Source: Paenibacillus_E sp052115445 (GTDB lineage: Bacteria > Bacillota > Bacilli > Paenibacillales > NBRC-103111). Taken from it: a DNA stretch of 64,000 nt. This document shows, one piece after another, positions 19,144 to 27,551 of this stretch. The stretch covers positions 202,240-266,239 of the forward strand of contig NZ_JBFRGR010000009.1 of the NCBI RefSeq assembly GCF_052115445.1. Direction: 5' to 3'. Below the pieces are notes generated by a model, which ran no database searches, was not told the DNA's origin, and saw only the letters and a list, made by a program, of their open reading frames with translations. A program made the translations under genes and the position numbers. The stretch's first letter is position 1; each line of letters begins with the position of its first letter.

Positions 19144-20712
19144 ATGAGAAGAGTCATGATTGTTGACGATGAAAAGTGGATACGCAGAGGATTGATTCAG
19201 TCTATTTCCTGGAACGAATGGGGCTTAGAGCTTGTAGGCGAAGCAAGTGATGGGGCAGAAGGATATGAAATGGCCCTGGGCAAAAAGCCAGATCTACTCT
19301 TCCTCGATATGCGTATGCCGGGTCTCGACGGCAAACAGCTGCTTGCCATGTTGAGCCAAGAGGTGCCGGACCTGTTAACGATCGTCATTAGTGGGTATTC
19401 GGATTTCGAGTATACGAAGGAAGCTATACGACATAAAGCCTTTGATTACCTGCTGAAGCCGGTTAAAAAGGAAGAGCTTGCAGCGGTGGTGGAAAGTGCC
19501 CTCCTAGAGCTGGATCGACGCGAAGCAGAGAAGCTTAAGGTGTCTCGCATTCATGGGGAGGGTTGGTTGAGACAGCTTTTACTTCGTAAGGGAGATAGGG
19601 AGGAACCGTTCATTCCGTCAACCTGGCAGACTGGTGAATATGCTTTGTTTGTTGGTCAGTCAGACACTTTCGAAGAATATGGTGATTTAGCATGTCTGCT
19701 TCCGGCTATTCATGAGCAATTAAACCGAAAGAAGCCATTCCTTTTCGGGGGGCGCTGGGAATATGAGCTTATGACTATTCAGGAAGGCAGCCGTGAGATG
19801 ATACTTGCCATTACGGGAGCCGTGCTGGATCCCAAAGATTTTTGCAAACTGCATGCGACAGTGCAAAATGCCTTGAAACAAGCAGAGAGCGTTAGCTTCA
19901 GCTTTGGCTTGAGCATGGGGAAGCCGGAGGTTGCTATGCTGGAGGAGGCTTACAACGAAGCGAGAAAAGCTTTATCGGGTAAACCTTTGGAAGCCGTTGG
20001 CGTATTGCTTTTTGCAGAGAAGAATGGGATGCACTTATCTGGGAATTATCCTCAGGATAAAGAGGATTCGTTCTTATGGGTGCTCCAATCCGGAAATATA
20101 CAGGATGCGGAACAAGAATTTGAGCGATTGTTTGCGTCATTCGTGAGTGACTCTACGACAGTAGGGCATTTGCAGTGGTGCGCGGATATACTCCTTCATG
20201 CGATAGAAAAGCAGCTACAGGAGAAGGATGTACGAATTGAGGAGATCTGTGGTAAAAATACGCTAATGTATTCCGAATTGATTCACCAACGCAATGATTT
20301 GAGCGCTGTGAAGAAACTATTCAAAGAGGAGCTGCTTCCCGTCGTGCTTAGCTTCTACAGCCATTCCGGTGAAAAACAAGGGGAAAAGGTTGTAGGCGAG
20401 TTGAAAAAATGGCTGGAAAGCAATTATGAACAATCCTTCTCCTTGCATCAAATTGCCAGCAGCTATTATTTGAATCCTGACTATTTAAGTCGGACTTTCA
20501 AAAAGTTGACAGGGAAGAACTTTGTCGACTATTTAACCGATATCCGCATGCACAAAGCCAAAGAGCTAATGAATAAAACAAAATATAAAAATTATGAAGT
20601 CGCGCAAAAGGTTGGCTATGAGGATTACCGATATTTTAGCCAGATTTTCAAACGGAAAGTTGGCATGACCATCGGTGAATACCGCAAAGTCATCGGACAG
20701 GCGGACCACTAA
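19144..20712 (+). CDS. YesN-type response regulator with AraC DNA-binding domain
   Basis: 522 residues. The N-terminal receiver domain has the acidic pair at residues 8-9 (VDDE), the phospho-acceptor D55 in LFLDMRMPG, and the conserved Lys in YLLKPVKKEE. A central region of about 280 residues is of the type found in YesN proteins. The C-terminal 100 residues are two helix-turn-helix motifs of the AraC family (SLHQIASSYYLNPDYLSRTF, then YEVAQKVGYEDYRYFSQIFK). It should be phosphorylated by the kinase at 14053 and activate this operon. Start ATG is preceded by GAGGAGG. The next gene starts 13 bases after its stop. Confidence 0.9.
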   Translation: MRRVMIVDDEKWIRRGLIQSISWNEWGLELVGEASDGAEGYEMALGKKPDLLFLDMRMPGLDGKQLLAMLSQEVPDLLTIVISGYSDFEYTKEAIRHKAFDYLLKPVKKEELAAVVESALLELDRREAEKLKVSRIHGEGWLRQLLLRKGDREEPFIPSTWQTGEYALFVGQSDTFEEYGDLACLLPAIHEQLNRKKPFLFGGRWEYELMTIQEGSREMILAITGAVLDPKDFCKLHATVQNALKQAESVSFSFGLSMGKPEVAMLEEAYNEARKALSGKPLEAVGVLLFAEKNGMHLSGNYPQDKEDSFLWVLQSGNIQDAEQEFERLFASFVSDSTTVGHLQWCADILLHAIEKQLQEKDVRIEEICGKNTLMYSELIHQRNDLSAVKKLFKEELLPVVLSFYSHSGEKQGEKVVGELKKWLESNYEQSFSLHQIASSYYLNPDYLSRTFKKLTGKNFVDYLTDIRMHKAKELMNKTKYKNYEVAQKVGYEDYRYFSQIFKRKVGMTIGEYRKVIGQADH

Positions 20713-20725
20713 GGAGAGAAATGTG

Positions 20726-22450
20726 ATGTCAAAACGCTTAATTCCCGATACGCTAATGCTCGAAGAACGTGCGGCCCATGCCATCAATGCCATGATTGGC
20801 ATGGCGGATCGCGACCATAACTATATCCCGTTTTTTGCTGCAGATCTGATGCATAAACCTGCCTTCATGACACATGGCGATTGGGACTATGGCTCATCTC
20901 ATGGACGAATGATTGACGGATTAATTCTTGCCCGCCATATGTCCGGAGAAGAGTTTGGCAAAGAAGTTGAGGAGCGCTATCGGGCAAACCTACTCTCGTT
21001 CTTCAAAGAAGATGGGATGAGCTACAGACAGATCAATCCAACACGTGACTGGGAGCCGAATGCGAACCTGATTGATCAGCGTGCGGTTATTTTATCTCTT
21101 ACAACATGGTATATGGAATCCGGGGATCAGAAGGTAAAAGAAGCGGCAGACCGTCACGTTGCGGCACTTAAGCGAATCGCCATCAAAGAGCGCGATGTAT
21201 GGTATTATCCGGCATCCGAATACAAAGAATCGGGCTGGCCGTCGAGCAATGCGATACAGCTGCGATTAGCACCCGATCCCGCAGCTTTCTGCGGTCGATT
21301 GGTTATGCCTCTATTGAAATATCATGAGCTGACGGGCAATCCGGATGCCTTTGAACTTTGCCAATTCTTCACGGCACTTATTATGGAACGCAGCGGCGTA
21401 TTCAATCAAGACGGCAGCTTTAATGATGCACTTGCTTATCGGAGCGGGCATTTTCATACGCGAATAGGCACACTTGATGCTATCGCAAGATTCGGTGTTT
21501 TCACAGGCGATGCGGCAATGCTTGCTTGGGTCAAAAAAAGCTACGACTGGGCACTGACCAAATGTACGAACTTTGGCTGGACGCCAGGTGATCTGCACGA
21601 ACAAGCCTATGAGCATGAAACTTGCTCTCTGGTCGATTTGATTGCAACGGGAATTACTTTAGCAAGCAGCGGATATGTGGAATATTGGGGAACTGTAGAA
21701 CGTTTCTTGCGCAATCATCTGGCGGAATCGCAGCTGCTGGATCTGGATTGGGTGGAAGAGTCTGATGACAAGTCGGATGATATTCCTGCGAACAAAAGCT
21801 TCTATAAAGTAGCAGAGCGCACACGGGGCTCTTTTGCCGGTTACTCGGCACCCAACGATTTCGTTTGTGATGTGAACGAGGGCCGCGGCCATACCAACGA
21901 TTTGCAAATTTGCTGCCTAGGCTCGGGAACACGAGGCCTCTTCATGGGCTGGAGTCACACGATCACCGAGAAGAACGGCACGATCAGCGTTAATTTCCTT
22001 TTAAACCGCGGTTCTAAATGGCTGGACGTCAGCTCTTATCTGCCGCACGAAGGTAAGGTAGTGCTTGATATTCATACGGATATTTCTCGTCTGCAGATTC
22101 GAATTCCAGAGTGGGCTGGCTTTACGAAAATCAAGTATGTACGCGAACGTAGTGGTGAAGTGATCGAAGGCAAAGGAAGTGAAGCGAGCAGCTGGGTCAA
22201 CAAGCATTTTCTCTTGCTTGGCTCCGCAGTAGCAGGTGAGAAAATTACGATCACCTTCCCATTGAGTTTCCGTAGAACGCTGGAGAATGCAGTGGGGCAA
22301 ACCTTCGAGACGGAATGGCGTGGTGATGATGTTGTTAATATTACGCCAAAAGGCACGAAGAAGCCTTTGTACAGCGGGCGTCAAGTTTTTGATCAGTCTC
22401 CTATGCGTGAAGGGGAGTATCGTCGACTAAATAAGGAATTCGTATGGTAA
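20726..22450 (+). CDS. GH127-like glycosidase, candidate beta-L-arabinofuranosidase
   Basis: 574 residues, no signal peptide, so cytoplasmic. The frame opens at 20675 inside the regulator gene, but AAGGAGAG at 20711 supports ATG 20726. The first 400 residues look like an (alpha/alpha)6 barrel and the rest like a beta-sandwich, as in GH127/GH146 (old DUF1680). E298 and C300 in HETCSL, together with C396-C397 in ICCLGSG, reproduce the Glu-x-Cys and Cys-Cys pattern that binds zinc and supplies the nucleophilic Cys in the GH127 enzyme HypBA1. The general acid Glu is not clearly placed by eye. If the family call holds, it would release beta-L-arabinofuranose from an imported oligosaccharide; such residues occur in RG-II and extensins. 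Confidence 0.65.
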   Translation: MSKRLIPDTLMLEERAAHAINAMIGMADRDHNYIPFFAADLMHKPAFMTHGDWDYGSSHGRMIDGLILARHMSGEEFGKEVEERYRANLLSFFKEDGMSYRQINPTRDWEPNANLIDQRAVILSLTTWYMESGDQKVKEAADRHVAALKRIAIKERDVWYYPASEYKESGWPSSNAIQLRLAPDPAAFCGRLVMPLLKYHELTGNPDAFELCQFFTALIMERSGVFNQDGSFNDALAYRSGHFHTRIGTLDAIARFGVFTGDAAMLAWVKKSYDWALTKCTNFGWTPGDLHEQAYEHETCSLVDLIATGITLASSGYVEYWGTVERFLRNHLAESQLLDLDWVEESDDKSDDIPANKSFYKVAERTRGSFAGYSAPNDFVCDVNEGRGHTNDLQICCLGSGTRGLFMGWSHTITEKNGTISVNFLLNRGSKWLDVSSYLPHEGKVVLDIHTDISRLQIRIPEWAGFTKIKYVRERSGEVIEGKGSEASSWVNKHFLLLGSAVAGEKITITFPLSFRRTLENAVGQTFETEWRGDDVVNITPKGTKKPLYSGRQVFDQSPMREGEYRRLNKEFVW

Positions 22451-22496
22451 TTCAAATACTTAGCTTCTCATCCGGGAGGCTCTAAGGAGGATTTCG

Positions 22497-23183
22497 ATGT
22501 CAATGCAAACCGTCGTTGCGATTTATACTGGCCAGGGTCTTGCCGATCCATTGAAAAAGGTGTTTCAAGAGCTGCTTCCTCAGGTACGGCTCGTGAATAT
22601 TATCGATGATAGCCTCATCGGCGATGTGGTGCGTGCAGGGCACATTCCAGAGGTCGTGAATCGTCATTTAATTCAGTACTACCGGCATGCAGAAGAGATT
22701 GGTGCGGATGTCATTCTCAACACCTGTTCCTCTGTAGGAGATGTTGCGGATGAAGCTCGAGAGCAAATCGGTGTGCCGATTGTACGTATCGATGAGTGGA
22801 TGGCTGACAAGGCAGTAGCTAGCTATTCGCGGATTGGGGTATTGGCGACATTGCCGTCTACATTGGAACCGACATTGCGATTAGTTAGCCGTAAGGCAGA
22901 TGAAGCAGGAAGACAGGTGCAGCTTGTGAGCGGGCTCGCTGAAGGCGCTTTTGACGCTTTGATCAGCGGCAAGCCTGAAGAGCATGACCGTTTATTGCTG
23001 GAAACGGCGAAGAGGGTTGCGGAAACTGCCGATGTGTTAGTTTTGGCGCAAGGCTCAATGGCACGTATGGAGGAAACGCTGGCGGAGGCGACAGGGAAGC
23101 CTGTGCTTTCTTCGCCGCGATCGGGCGTTGAACAGGTGAAGGCCATTCTTGAGGCAGCCAGTGTCGCGAAGAATGGTTCCTAA
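22497..23183 (+). CDS. Asp/Glu-racemase-fold protein with a single cysteine
   Basis: 228 residues; ATG 22497 follows AAGGAGG at 22483. The two-domain pattern of the Asp/Glu/hydantoin racemase superfamily is visible: VILNTCSSVGD carries C77 at the usual first catalytic Cys, and VLVLAQGSMARME stands where the second Cys motif (GCT-like) would be. That second Cys is replaced, and C77 is the only cysteine in the protein. A two-base racemase is therefore unlikely; an isomerase, decarboxylase-like or lyase role is possible. It lies between the GH127-like gene and the RuBisCO-like gene, so it probably works on the same sugar-acid pathway. The function is not assigned. Confidence 0.7.
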   Translation: MSMQTVVAIYTGQGLADPLKKVFQELLPQVRLVNIIDDSLIGDVVRAGHIPEVVNRHLIQYYRHAEEIGADVILNTCSSVGDVADEAREQIGVPIVRIDEWMADKAVASYSRIGVLATLPSTLEPTLRLVSRKADEAGRQVQLVSGLAEGAFDALISGKPEEHDRLLLETAKRVAETADVLVLAQGSMARMEETLAEATGKPVLSSPRSGVEQVKAILEAASVAKNGS

Positions 23184-23217
23184 CACGAGCAAAGAAAGTA
23201 GAAGGAGAGCGGACAGG

Positions 23218-24477
23218 ATGAATCAAGATCGTGTTACAGCTATTTATTTGGTAGAGACTGCATATTCCTTGGAACGAGCTGCCGCTTCTATCGCAGGAGA
23301 GCAATCAACTGGAACGTTCACGGCTGTTCCCGGAGAGACGGATGCGCTTAAAAAACGACATGGTGCTATCGTAGAGCGCATTGAACCTCTAGAAGAGACG
23401 GATGTGCCATCTCTTCCAGGGGCAAAGAAACCGCCGAATCATGACGGCAAGTATCGACGCGGGCGAGTGACGGTGTCGTTTCCCTTGCATAATTTTGGAC
23501 CTTCCATTCCAAATTTAATGTCTGCTGTTGCTGGCAATTTGTATGAGCTACAGGAGTTGTCTGGACTCCGATTGCTGGATTTGCAGCTGCCTGATGCATT
23601 TGCAGATCGCTATCCTGGTCCGAAGTTTGGCATAGAAGGAACTCGAAAGCTGACAGGGGTATATAATAGGCCGATACTTGGGACGATTGTGAAGCCCAGT
23701 GTAGGTTTATCGATGGAGGAATTATCGGCCTTGGTGGAAAAGCTGGCGAGAGCAGGGATGGATTTCATCAAAGATGATGAATTAAATGCGAATCCCCCCT
23801 ATGCTCCTTTGGCGGATAAAGTAGAGGCTGTCATGGCGGCCGTAGAACGGGCTGCAGATGCAACCGGCAAGAAGCTGATGTATGCCTTTAACATCACAGG
23901 TGATTACGATGAATTGCACCGAAATCATGATTTGGTTGTGAAAGCAGGCGGCACTTGTGTGATGGTCAGCATCCTTAGTATTGGGTTATCGGGTCTTACG
24001 CATTTGAACCAATACAGTGAGGTTCCCATCCATGGCCATCGCAATCAATGGGGGATGTTGACGCGTTCGCCACTGCTTGGTATTGAATTTACGGCCTATC
24101 AGAAGCTTTGCCGGTTGGCTGGGGCGGATCACCTCCATGTTAATGGATTAAATAGTAAATTTTACGAAAGCAACGATTCTGTGGTTCGTTCCATTGCAGC
24201 CTGTTCGGAGCCGCTGCTCGGGGGCTACAGCACGATGCCTGTCGTTTCTTCGGCGCAATGGGCAGGAACAGCGCCGGCTACTTATGCGGCAACGGGGACG
24301 GTTGACGTGATGCATTTGGCCGGAGGTGGTATGCTGGCTCATACCGATGGCCCGGCTGCAGGCTTTGAGAGCATGAAGCTTGGCTGGGAGGCAGCGGTTC
24401 AGGGAATACCTTTGGACATTTATGCGGCTCAGCATCCTTCATTGCTTAAGGCAATTGAGAAATACGGGAAGGGTTGA
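23218..24477 (+). CDS. RuBisCO-like protein, candidate sugar-acid phosphate decarboxylase
   Basis: 419 residues; the frame opens at 23149, but GAAGGAGAG at 23201 supports ATG 23218. It is a RuBisCO large-subunit homologue without carbon-fixation context. The positions that matter are kept: K159 (VKPSVG, as K175), carbamylation Lys K185 with D187 and E188 in FIKDDE (as K201, D203, E204), H274 in HGHRN (as H294), H307 and K314 in loop 6 (as H327 and K334), and the phosphate-binding GGGMLAHTDGP. Together with the DUF1537 kinase immediately downstream this matches the RuBisCO-like decarboxylases (OiaX/OiaT types) of D-apiose breakdown, which act on 3-oxo-isoapionate 4-phosphate. The exact reaction is inferred from this pairing and from the pectin setting. 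Confidence 0.8.
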   Translation: MNQDRVTAIYLVETAYSLERAAASIAGEQSTGTFTAVPGETDALKKRHGAIVERIEPLEETDVPSLPGAKKPPNHDGKYRRGRVTVSFPLHNFGPSIPNLMSAVAGNLYELQELSGLRLLDLQLPDAFADRYPGPKFGIEGTRKLTGVYNRPILGTIVKPSVGLSMEELSALVEKLARAGMDFIKDDELNANPPYAPLADKVEAVMAAVERAADATGKKLMYAFNITGDYDELHRNHDLVVKAGGTCVMVSILSIGLSGLTHLNQYSEVPIHGHRNQWGMLTRSPLLGIEFTAYQKLCRLAGADHLHVNGLNSKFYESNDSVVRSIAACSEPLLGGYSTMPVVSSAQWAGTAPATYAATGTVDVMHLAGGGMLAHTDGPAAGFESMKLGWEAAVQGIPLDIYAAQHPSLLKAIEKYGKG

Positions 24478-24483
24478 AGACAG

Positions 24484-25926
24484 ATGGACGATATCCCTGC
24501 ACAAGGTGGCCTCGAACTTGCCGAGCGTCAAGTCTCTAGGCGACCGCTCTGTTACTATGGTGATGACTTTACAGGCTCTACGGATGTGTTGGAATCATTA
24601 TTTCAGGCGGGGCTCCAAACCGTCCTCTTTCTGGAACCTCCTGAGCCTGAATTGCTGCAGTCGCGTTTTCAAGACGTTGACTGTTTTGGCGTAGCTGGCG
24701 TGGGACGCTCGTTAACCCCTGAAGAGGTGGAGAAGGAGCTGCGCCCGATCTTTACGATGTTAAAAGCGGCTGGAGCTGCAGTTGTCCACTATAAAATATG
24801 CTCAACCTTCGACTCCTCAGCTAGTATGGGTTCTATAGGCAAAGCGGCGGAAATCGGGCGAGAGGTGTTCGGAGGCAGATATATTCCACTGCTCGTGGGA
24901 GTACCCTATCTAGGCCGATATACAGTTTTCGGCAACCATTTTGCAGCTGGCGGAGCGGGACGCACCGTGCATCGGCTGGATCGTCATCCGACGATGGCCA
25001 AACACCCGGTTACGCCGATGGCGGAAGCTGATCTTCGCCAGCATCTAGAGAGGCAGACCACGCTGAAAACCTCATTGCTTGATATTTTGGCGCTCGGCGG
25101 CTCGGAAACTGAGGTACGTGAGCGGTTGGAGTCGATTATTCGTCAGGAACGCCCTGATCTGCTTCTTTTTGACGTCTTGGATAAAGAACGGTTAGAAATG
25201 GCAGGCAGAATGATTTGGGAGGAAGCACAATCCAATGACGGATTATTTGTCATTGGATCGTCTGGTATTGAGTATGCGCTTGGTGAGGTTTGGCGCAAGG
25301 AAGCAGATGCAATTGCGGACGGATTAGTCGAAATGAAATTGGAGATGATGGCAGTCTCAGAGGCATCGCCATCGCCACTATTAGTCATTTCAGGCAGCTG
25401 TTCGCCGGTCACTGAAGGGCAGATTCAACATGCACTGAGGGCAGGATTTGTAGGCATTCGGGCTCCTGTGGATGAGTTGATACTAGCTGAAACTCAAGAG
25501 GTTGCTAAAGCTGCTTTGAAACAAGAAGCACAGCAATGGCTGGCAAGTGGGAAAAGTGTCATTATCTACTCAGCAACGGGGCCAAACGATGAAAGCATAG
25601 CATACACTCGTAAAGTGCTAGCAGCACAGGCAATGAGATCAACAGACAGCAGCCGTCTTTTGGGCATGGCTCTTGGCTCTCTAACGAAAGACCTAGTCCG
25701 GGAGCTTGGAATTTCACGAATATTAATTGCAGGTGGAGACACTTCAGGGTATGTGACGAGGGAGCTTGGGATCTATGCTTTAGAATGTCTGTCTGTACTG
25801 GATCCAGGCGGACCGCTCTGTCTTGCTTATTCTAATGACCCGCAGTTTGACGGTCTGGAGCTCGTACTCAAGGGTGGGCAGGTTGGCGGTGTGAATTTCT
25901 TTGAGAAGGTTGCTAGTTATAAATGA
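24484..25926 (+). CDS. DUF1537 (four-carbon acid sugar kinase family) kinase
   Basis: 480 residues, ATG 24484, six bases after the RuBisCO-like gene stop. The N-terminal substrate domain has the family signature YYGDDFTGSTDVLE (about residues 24-37) and the C-terminal nucleotide-binding domain shows VISGSCSPVTEGQI (about 300-315), GGDTSGYV (about 417-425) and DPGGPLCL. Members phosphorylate sugar acids or oxo-sugar acids with ATP. The family includes OtnK and OiaK; OiaK makes 3-oxo-isoapionate 4-phosphate, the substrate of a RuBisCO-like decarboxylase. Being next to such a protein makes the OiaK-like role the best guess. It is the last gene of the block and is followed by a strong terminator. 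Confidence 0.82.
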   Translation: MDDIPAQGGLELAERQVSRRPLCYYGDDFTGSTDVLESLFQAGLQTVLFLEPPEPELLQSRFQDVDCFGVAGVGRSLTPEEVEKELRPIFTMLKAAGAAVVHYKICSTFDSSASMGSIGKAAEIGREVFGGRYIPLLVGVPYLGRYTVFGNHFAAGGAGRTVHRLDRHPTMAKHPVTPMAEADLRQHLERQTTLKTSLLDILALGGSETEVRERLESIIRQERPDLLLFDVLDKERLEMAGRMIWEEAQSNDGLFVIGSSGIEYALGEVWRKEADAIADGLVEMKLEMMAVSEASPSPLLVISGSCSPVTEGQIQHALRAGFVGIRAPVDELILAETQEVAKAALKQEAQQWLASGKSVIIYSATGPNDESIAYTRKVLAAQAMRSTDSSRLLGMALGSLTKDLVRELGISRILIAGGDTSGYVTRELGIYALECLSVLDPGGPLCLAYSNDPQFDGLELVLKGGQVGGVNFFEKVASYK

Positions 25927-25930
25927 GTAG

Positions 25931-25968
25931 AGGCCCGAAGGAGAGAAAATAATCTTTGGGCTTTTTTT
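25931..25968 (+). terminator. Rho-independent terminator after the kinase gene
   Basis: GCCCGAAG (25933-25940) pairs with CTTTGGGC (25954-25961), followed by seven T. This closes the operon that begins with the sensor kinase or the binding-protein gene. Confidence 0.85.
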
Positions 25969-25995
25969 ATGAGATATACGGTACTCAATGCCGAA

Positions 25996-26250
25996 TTAAT
26001 GGGGTTCAAATTTCCTGATAAGATCTCCCGGGTGTTGAGGTGTCACCATAGATGAAGCGATTCGCGAATAACGTATTACAGTTATTTTGGTTGTGATCAG
26101 ATCATCTGATTCGATTGGCTTGATCAATATGTCCACAGCCAAATGAGCTATTTGCTCTTTGGCGACATGTACGGTCGTCAGTTCAGGCGTGCCGAAAACC
26201 CACACCGATACATCCTTGGGAACGTGATGGTGGTATTTATAGCAGTTTAA
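25996..26250 (-). pseudogene. LacI-family regulator remnant (C-terminal piece)
   Basis: An open stretch of about 84 codons between an in-frame TAA at 26251-26253 and the stop at 25996. The text VPKDVSVW, then ELTTVHVAKEQIAHLAVDIL is the hallmark of the effector-binding domain of LacI/GalR regulators. The DNA-binding domain and most of the core are missing. The stretch beyond IASSMVTP has the charge pattern of the usual tail. A remnant, not a working regulator. Confidence 0.7.
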
Positions 26251-26301
26251 TTAGATTTTAAGTAGTAAGCCTTTCGTAGATGCGGGAATGGAGATGACAC
26301 A

Positions 26302-26914
26302 GTGACTAACTTTTTACCTTATGAGGTACCGGAAAGTAAGAAAATTCGTGTAATCATTAATACCGATGCCAAAAATGAAGTGGACGACCAATTCGCAATC
26401 GTGCATGCCTTGTTGACGCCTCGTTTTTTAATTAAAGGGATTATCGCAGCACATTTTGGTACGGAACGAATCCAAGCATCGATGGAGGAAAGTTACGAGG
26501 AATGCGAGAAGATTCTTTCCTTTCTGAACATGAGTGAGGATATTACTCTGTATCGAGGCGCACAGCAGGCAATGCCCAGAAGGGGAAAGGGAGTTCAACT
26601 TAAGTAATGACATCGATGCGGCTAACGTGGTCATGGCTTCCCTTATTCCGCTTTGGGGAGTGCCTCGTAATGTGTACTCAACGATTCGTGATGGCTTGGC
26701 AGAACTGGCTCTGAAGTTTCGCCCTTACGGAGATATCGGTAATTATTTGTTCCAGCAAATAGTGGATTTCAACCATGCAGCAGCTGGAAATCCACGGTTC
26801 CCGAAAGGAGAAATGTGGTCACTGGGAGATTCTCCAGCGGTAAGTCTCCTTTTGGATCATCATGAGTATGCCTATGAAATGAAGCCTGCGCATAGTAATT
26901 TACTGCTTCGCTGA
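26302..26914 (+). pseudogene. Nucleoside hydrolase pseudogene with internal deletion
   Basis: The first part (GTG 26302, GGAG ahead of it) reads RVIINTDAKNEVDDQFAIVH, the N-terminal Asp-rich metal site of inosine-uridine nucleoside hydrolases. Near 26570 the frame is lost, and the other frame resumes with PEGEREFNLSNDIDAANVV, then PLWGVPRNVY. In intact relatives roughly 80 residues lie between these parts, so a deletion with frame change is inferred. The C-terminal end after HHEYAYEMKPA is also missing. Ribosylpyrimidine or purine salvage activity is therefore very unlikely. Confidence 0.75.
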
Positions 26915-27079
26915 TATCTTAACAACGGGTGCAAACAATATTTGGCGGCGAGCTCACTTGACCTATTCTCATGTATATCCGCTATAGCCCATGCTGCGGC
27001 TGCGTAACCAAGAGAAATATAGTGTGAGTTATCAAAAATGATGAAAAATCTTGATTAAAAAAAGCGAAAATCCATACTT

Positions 27080-27489
27080 ATGGTCACGGCCAAAGGTATT
27101 GAGATTTTCGCCTACTTTACCTTGCTTCGTGTTCACATCCTCAAAAAATTCGATAATACGGGGGAAGATTTGGAAGATTTGATCTCCATCGGGACGATTG
27201 GACTGATCAAAGCAATCGAATCCTTCTCCCCGAACAAGGCACGAAGTTGGCGACTTTTGCTGCGCCTTGTATTGAGAATGAGATCCTGATGCATTTGCGC
27301 TCGCTGAAGAAAACACGTAAAGATGTATTTTTGCATGATCCTATTGGTACGGACAAAGAGGGGAATGAGATTACGCTCATCGACATGCTCGGCAGCGAGG
27401 CGGCGAAGAGCGGACGCAGCGGGAATTCGCGAAGGAGCTGGGGATTTCGCGTTCGCGAGTGCAGGCTCGCTATTCAAAATTATCGATAA
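27080..27489 (+). pseudogene. Sporulation-type sigma factor remnant (SigE/SigK/SigG-like)
   Basis: Two overlapping frames together read like region 2 and the start of region 3 of a sporulation sigma factor: KKFDNTGEDLEDLISIGTIG and KAIESFSPNK in the first frame, then ATFAAPCIENEILMHLRSLK and DPIGTDKEGNEITLID in the second. The frame changes near 27240. After ML GSEA, a piece like the region 4 helix (REFAKELGISRSRV) appears in yet another frame, so the segment between is deleted. The promoter-recognition part is mostly gone. Confidence 0.75.
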
Positions 27490-27551
27490 TATTGTGGAGT
27501 TATCACTGATTTATCGCGGATTATCGAGAAAACAACGGGAGCCGCTGGTTT

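Noticed and set aside
23149..23217. Upstream extension of the RuBisCO-like gene
   Set aside because: It overlaps the end of the previous gene and lacks a ribosome binding site, whereas ATG 23218 has a good one.
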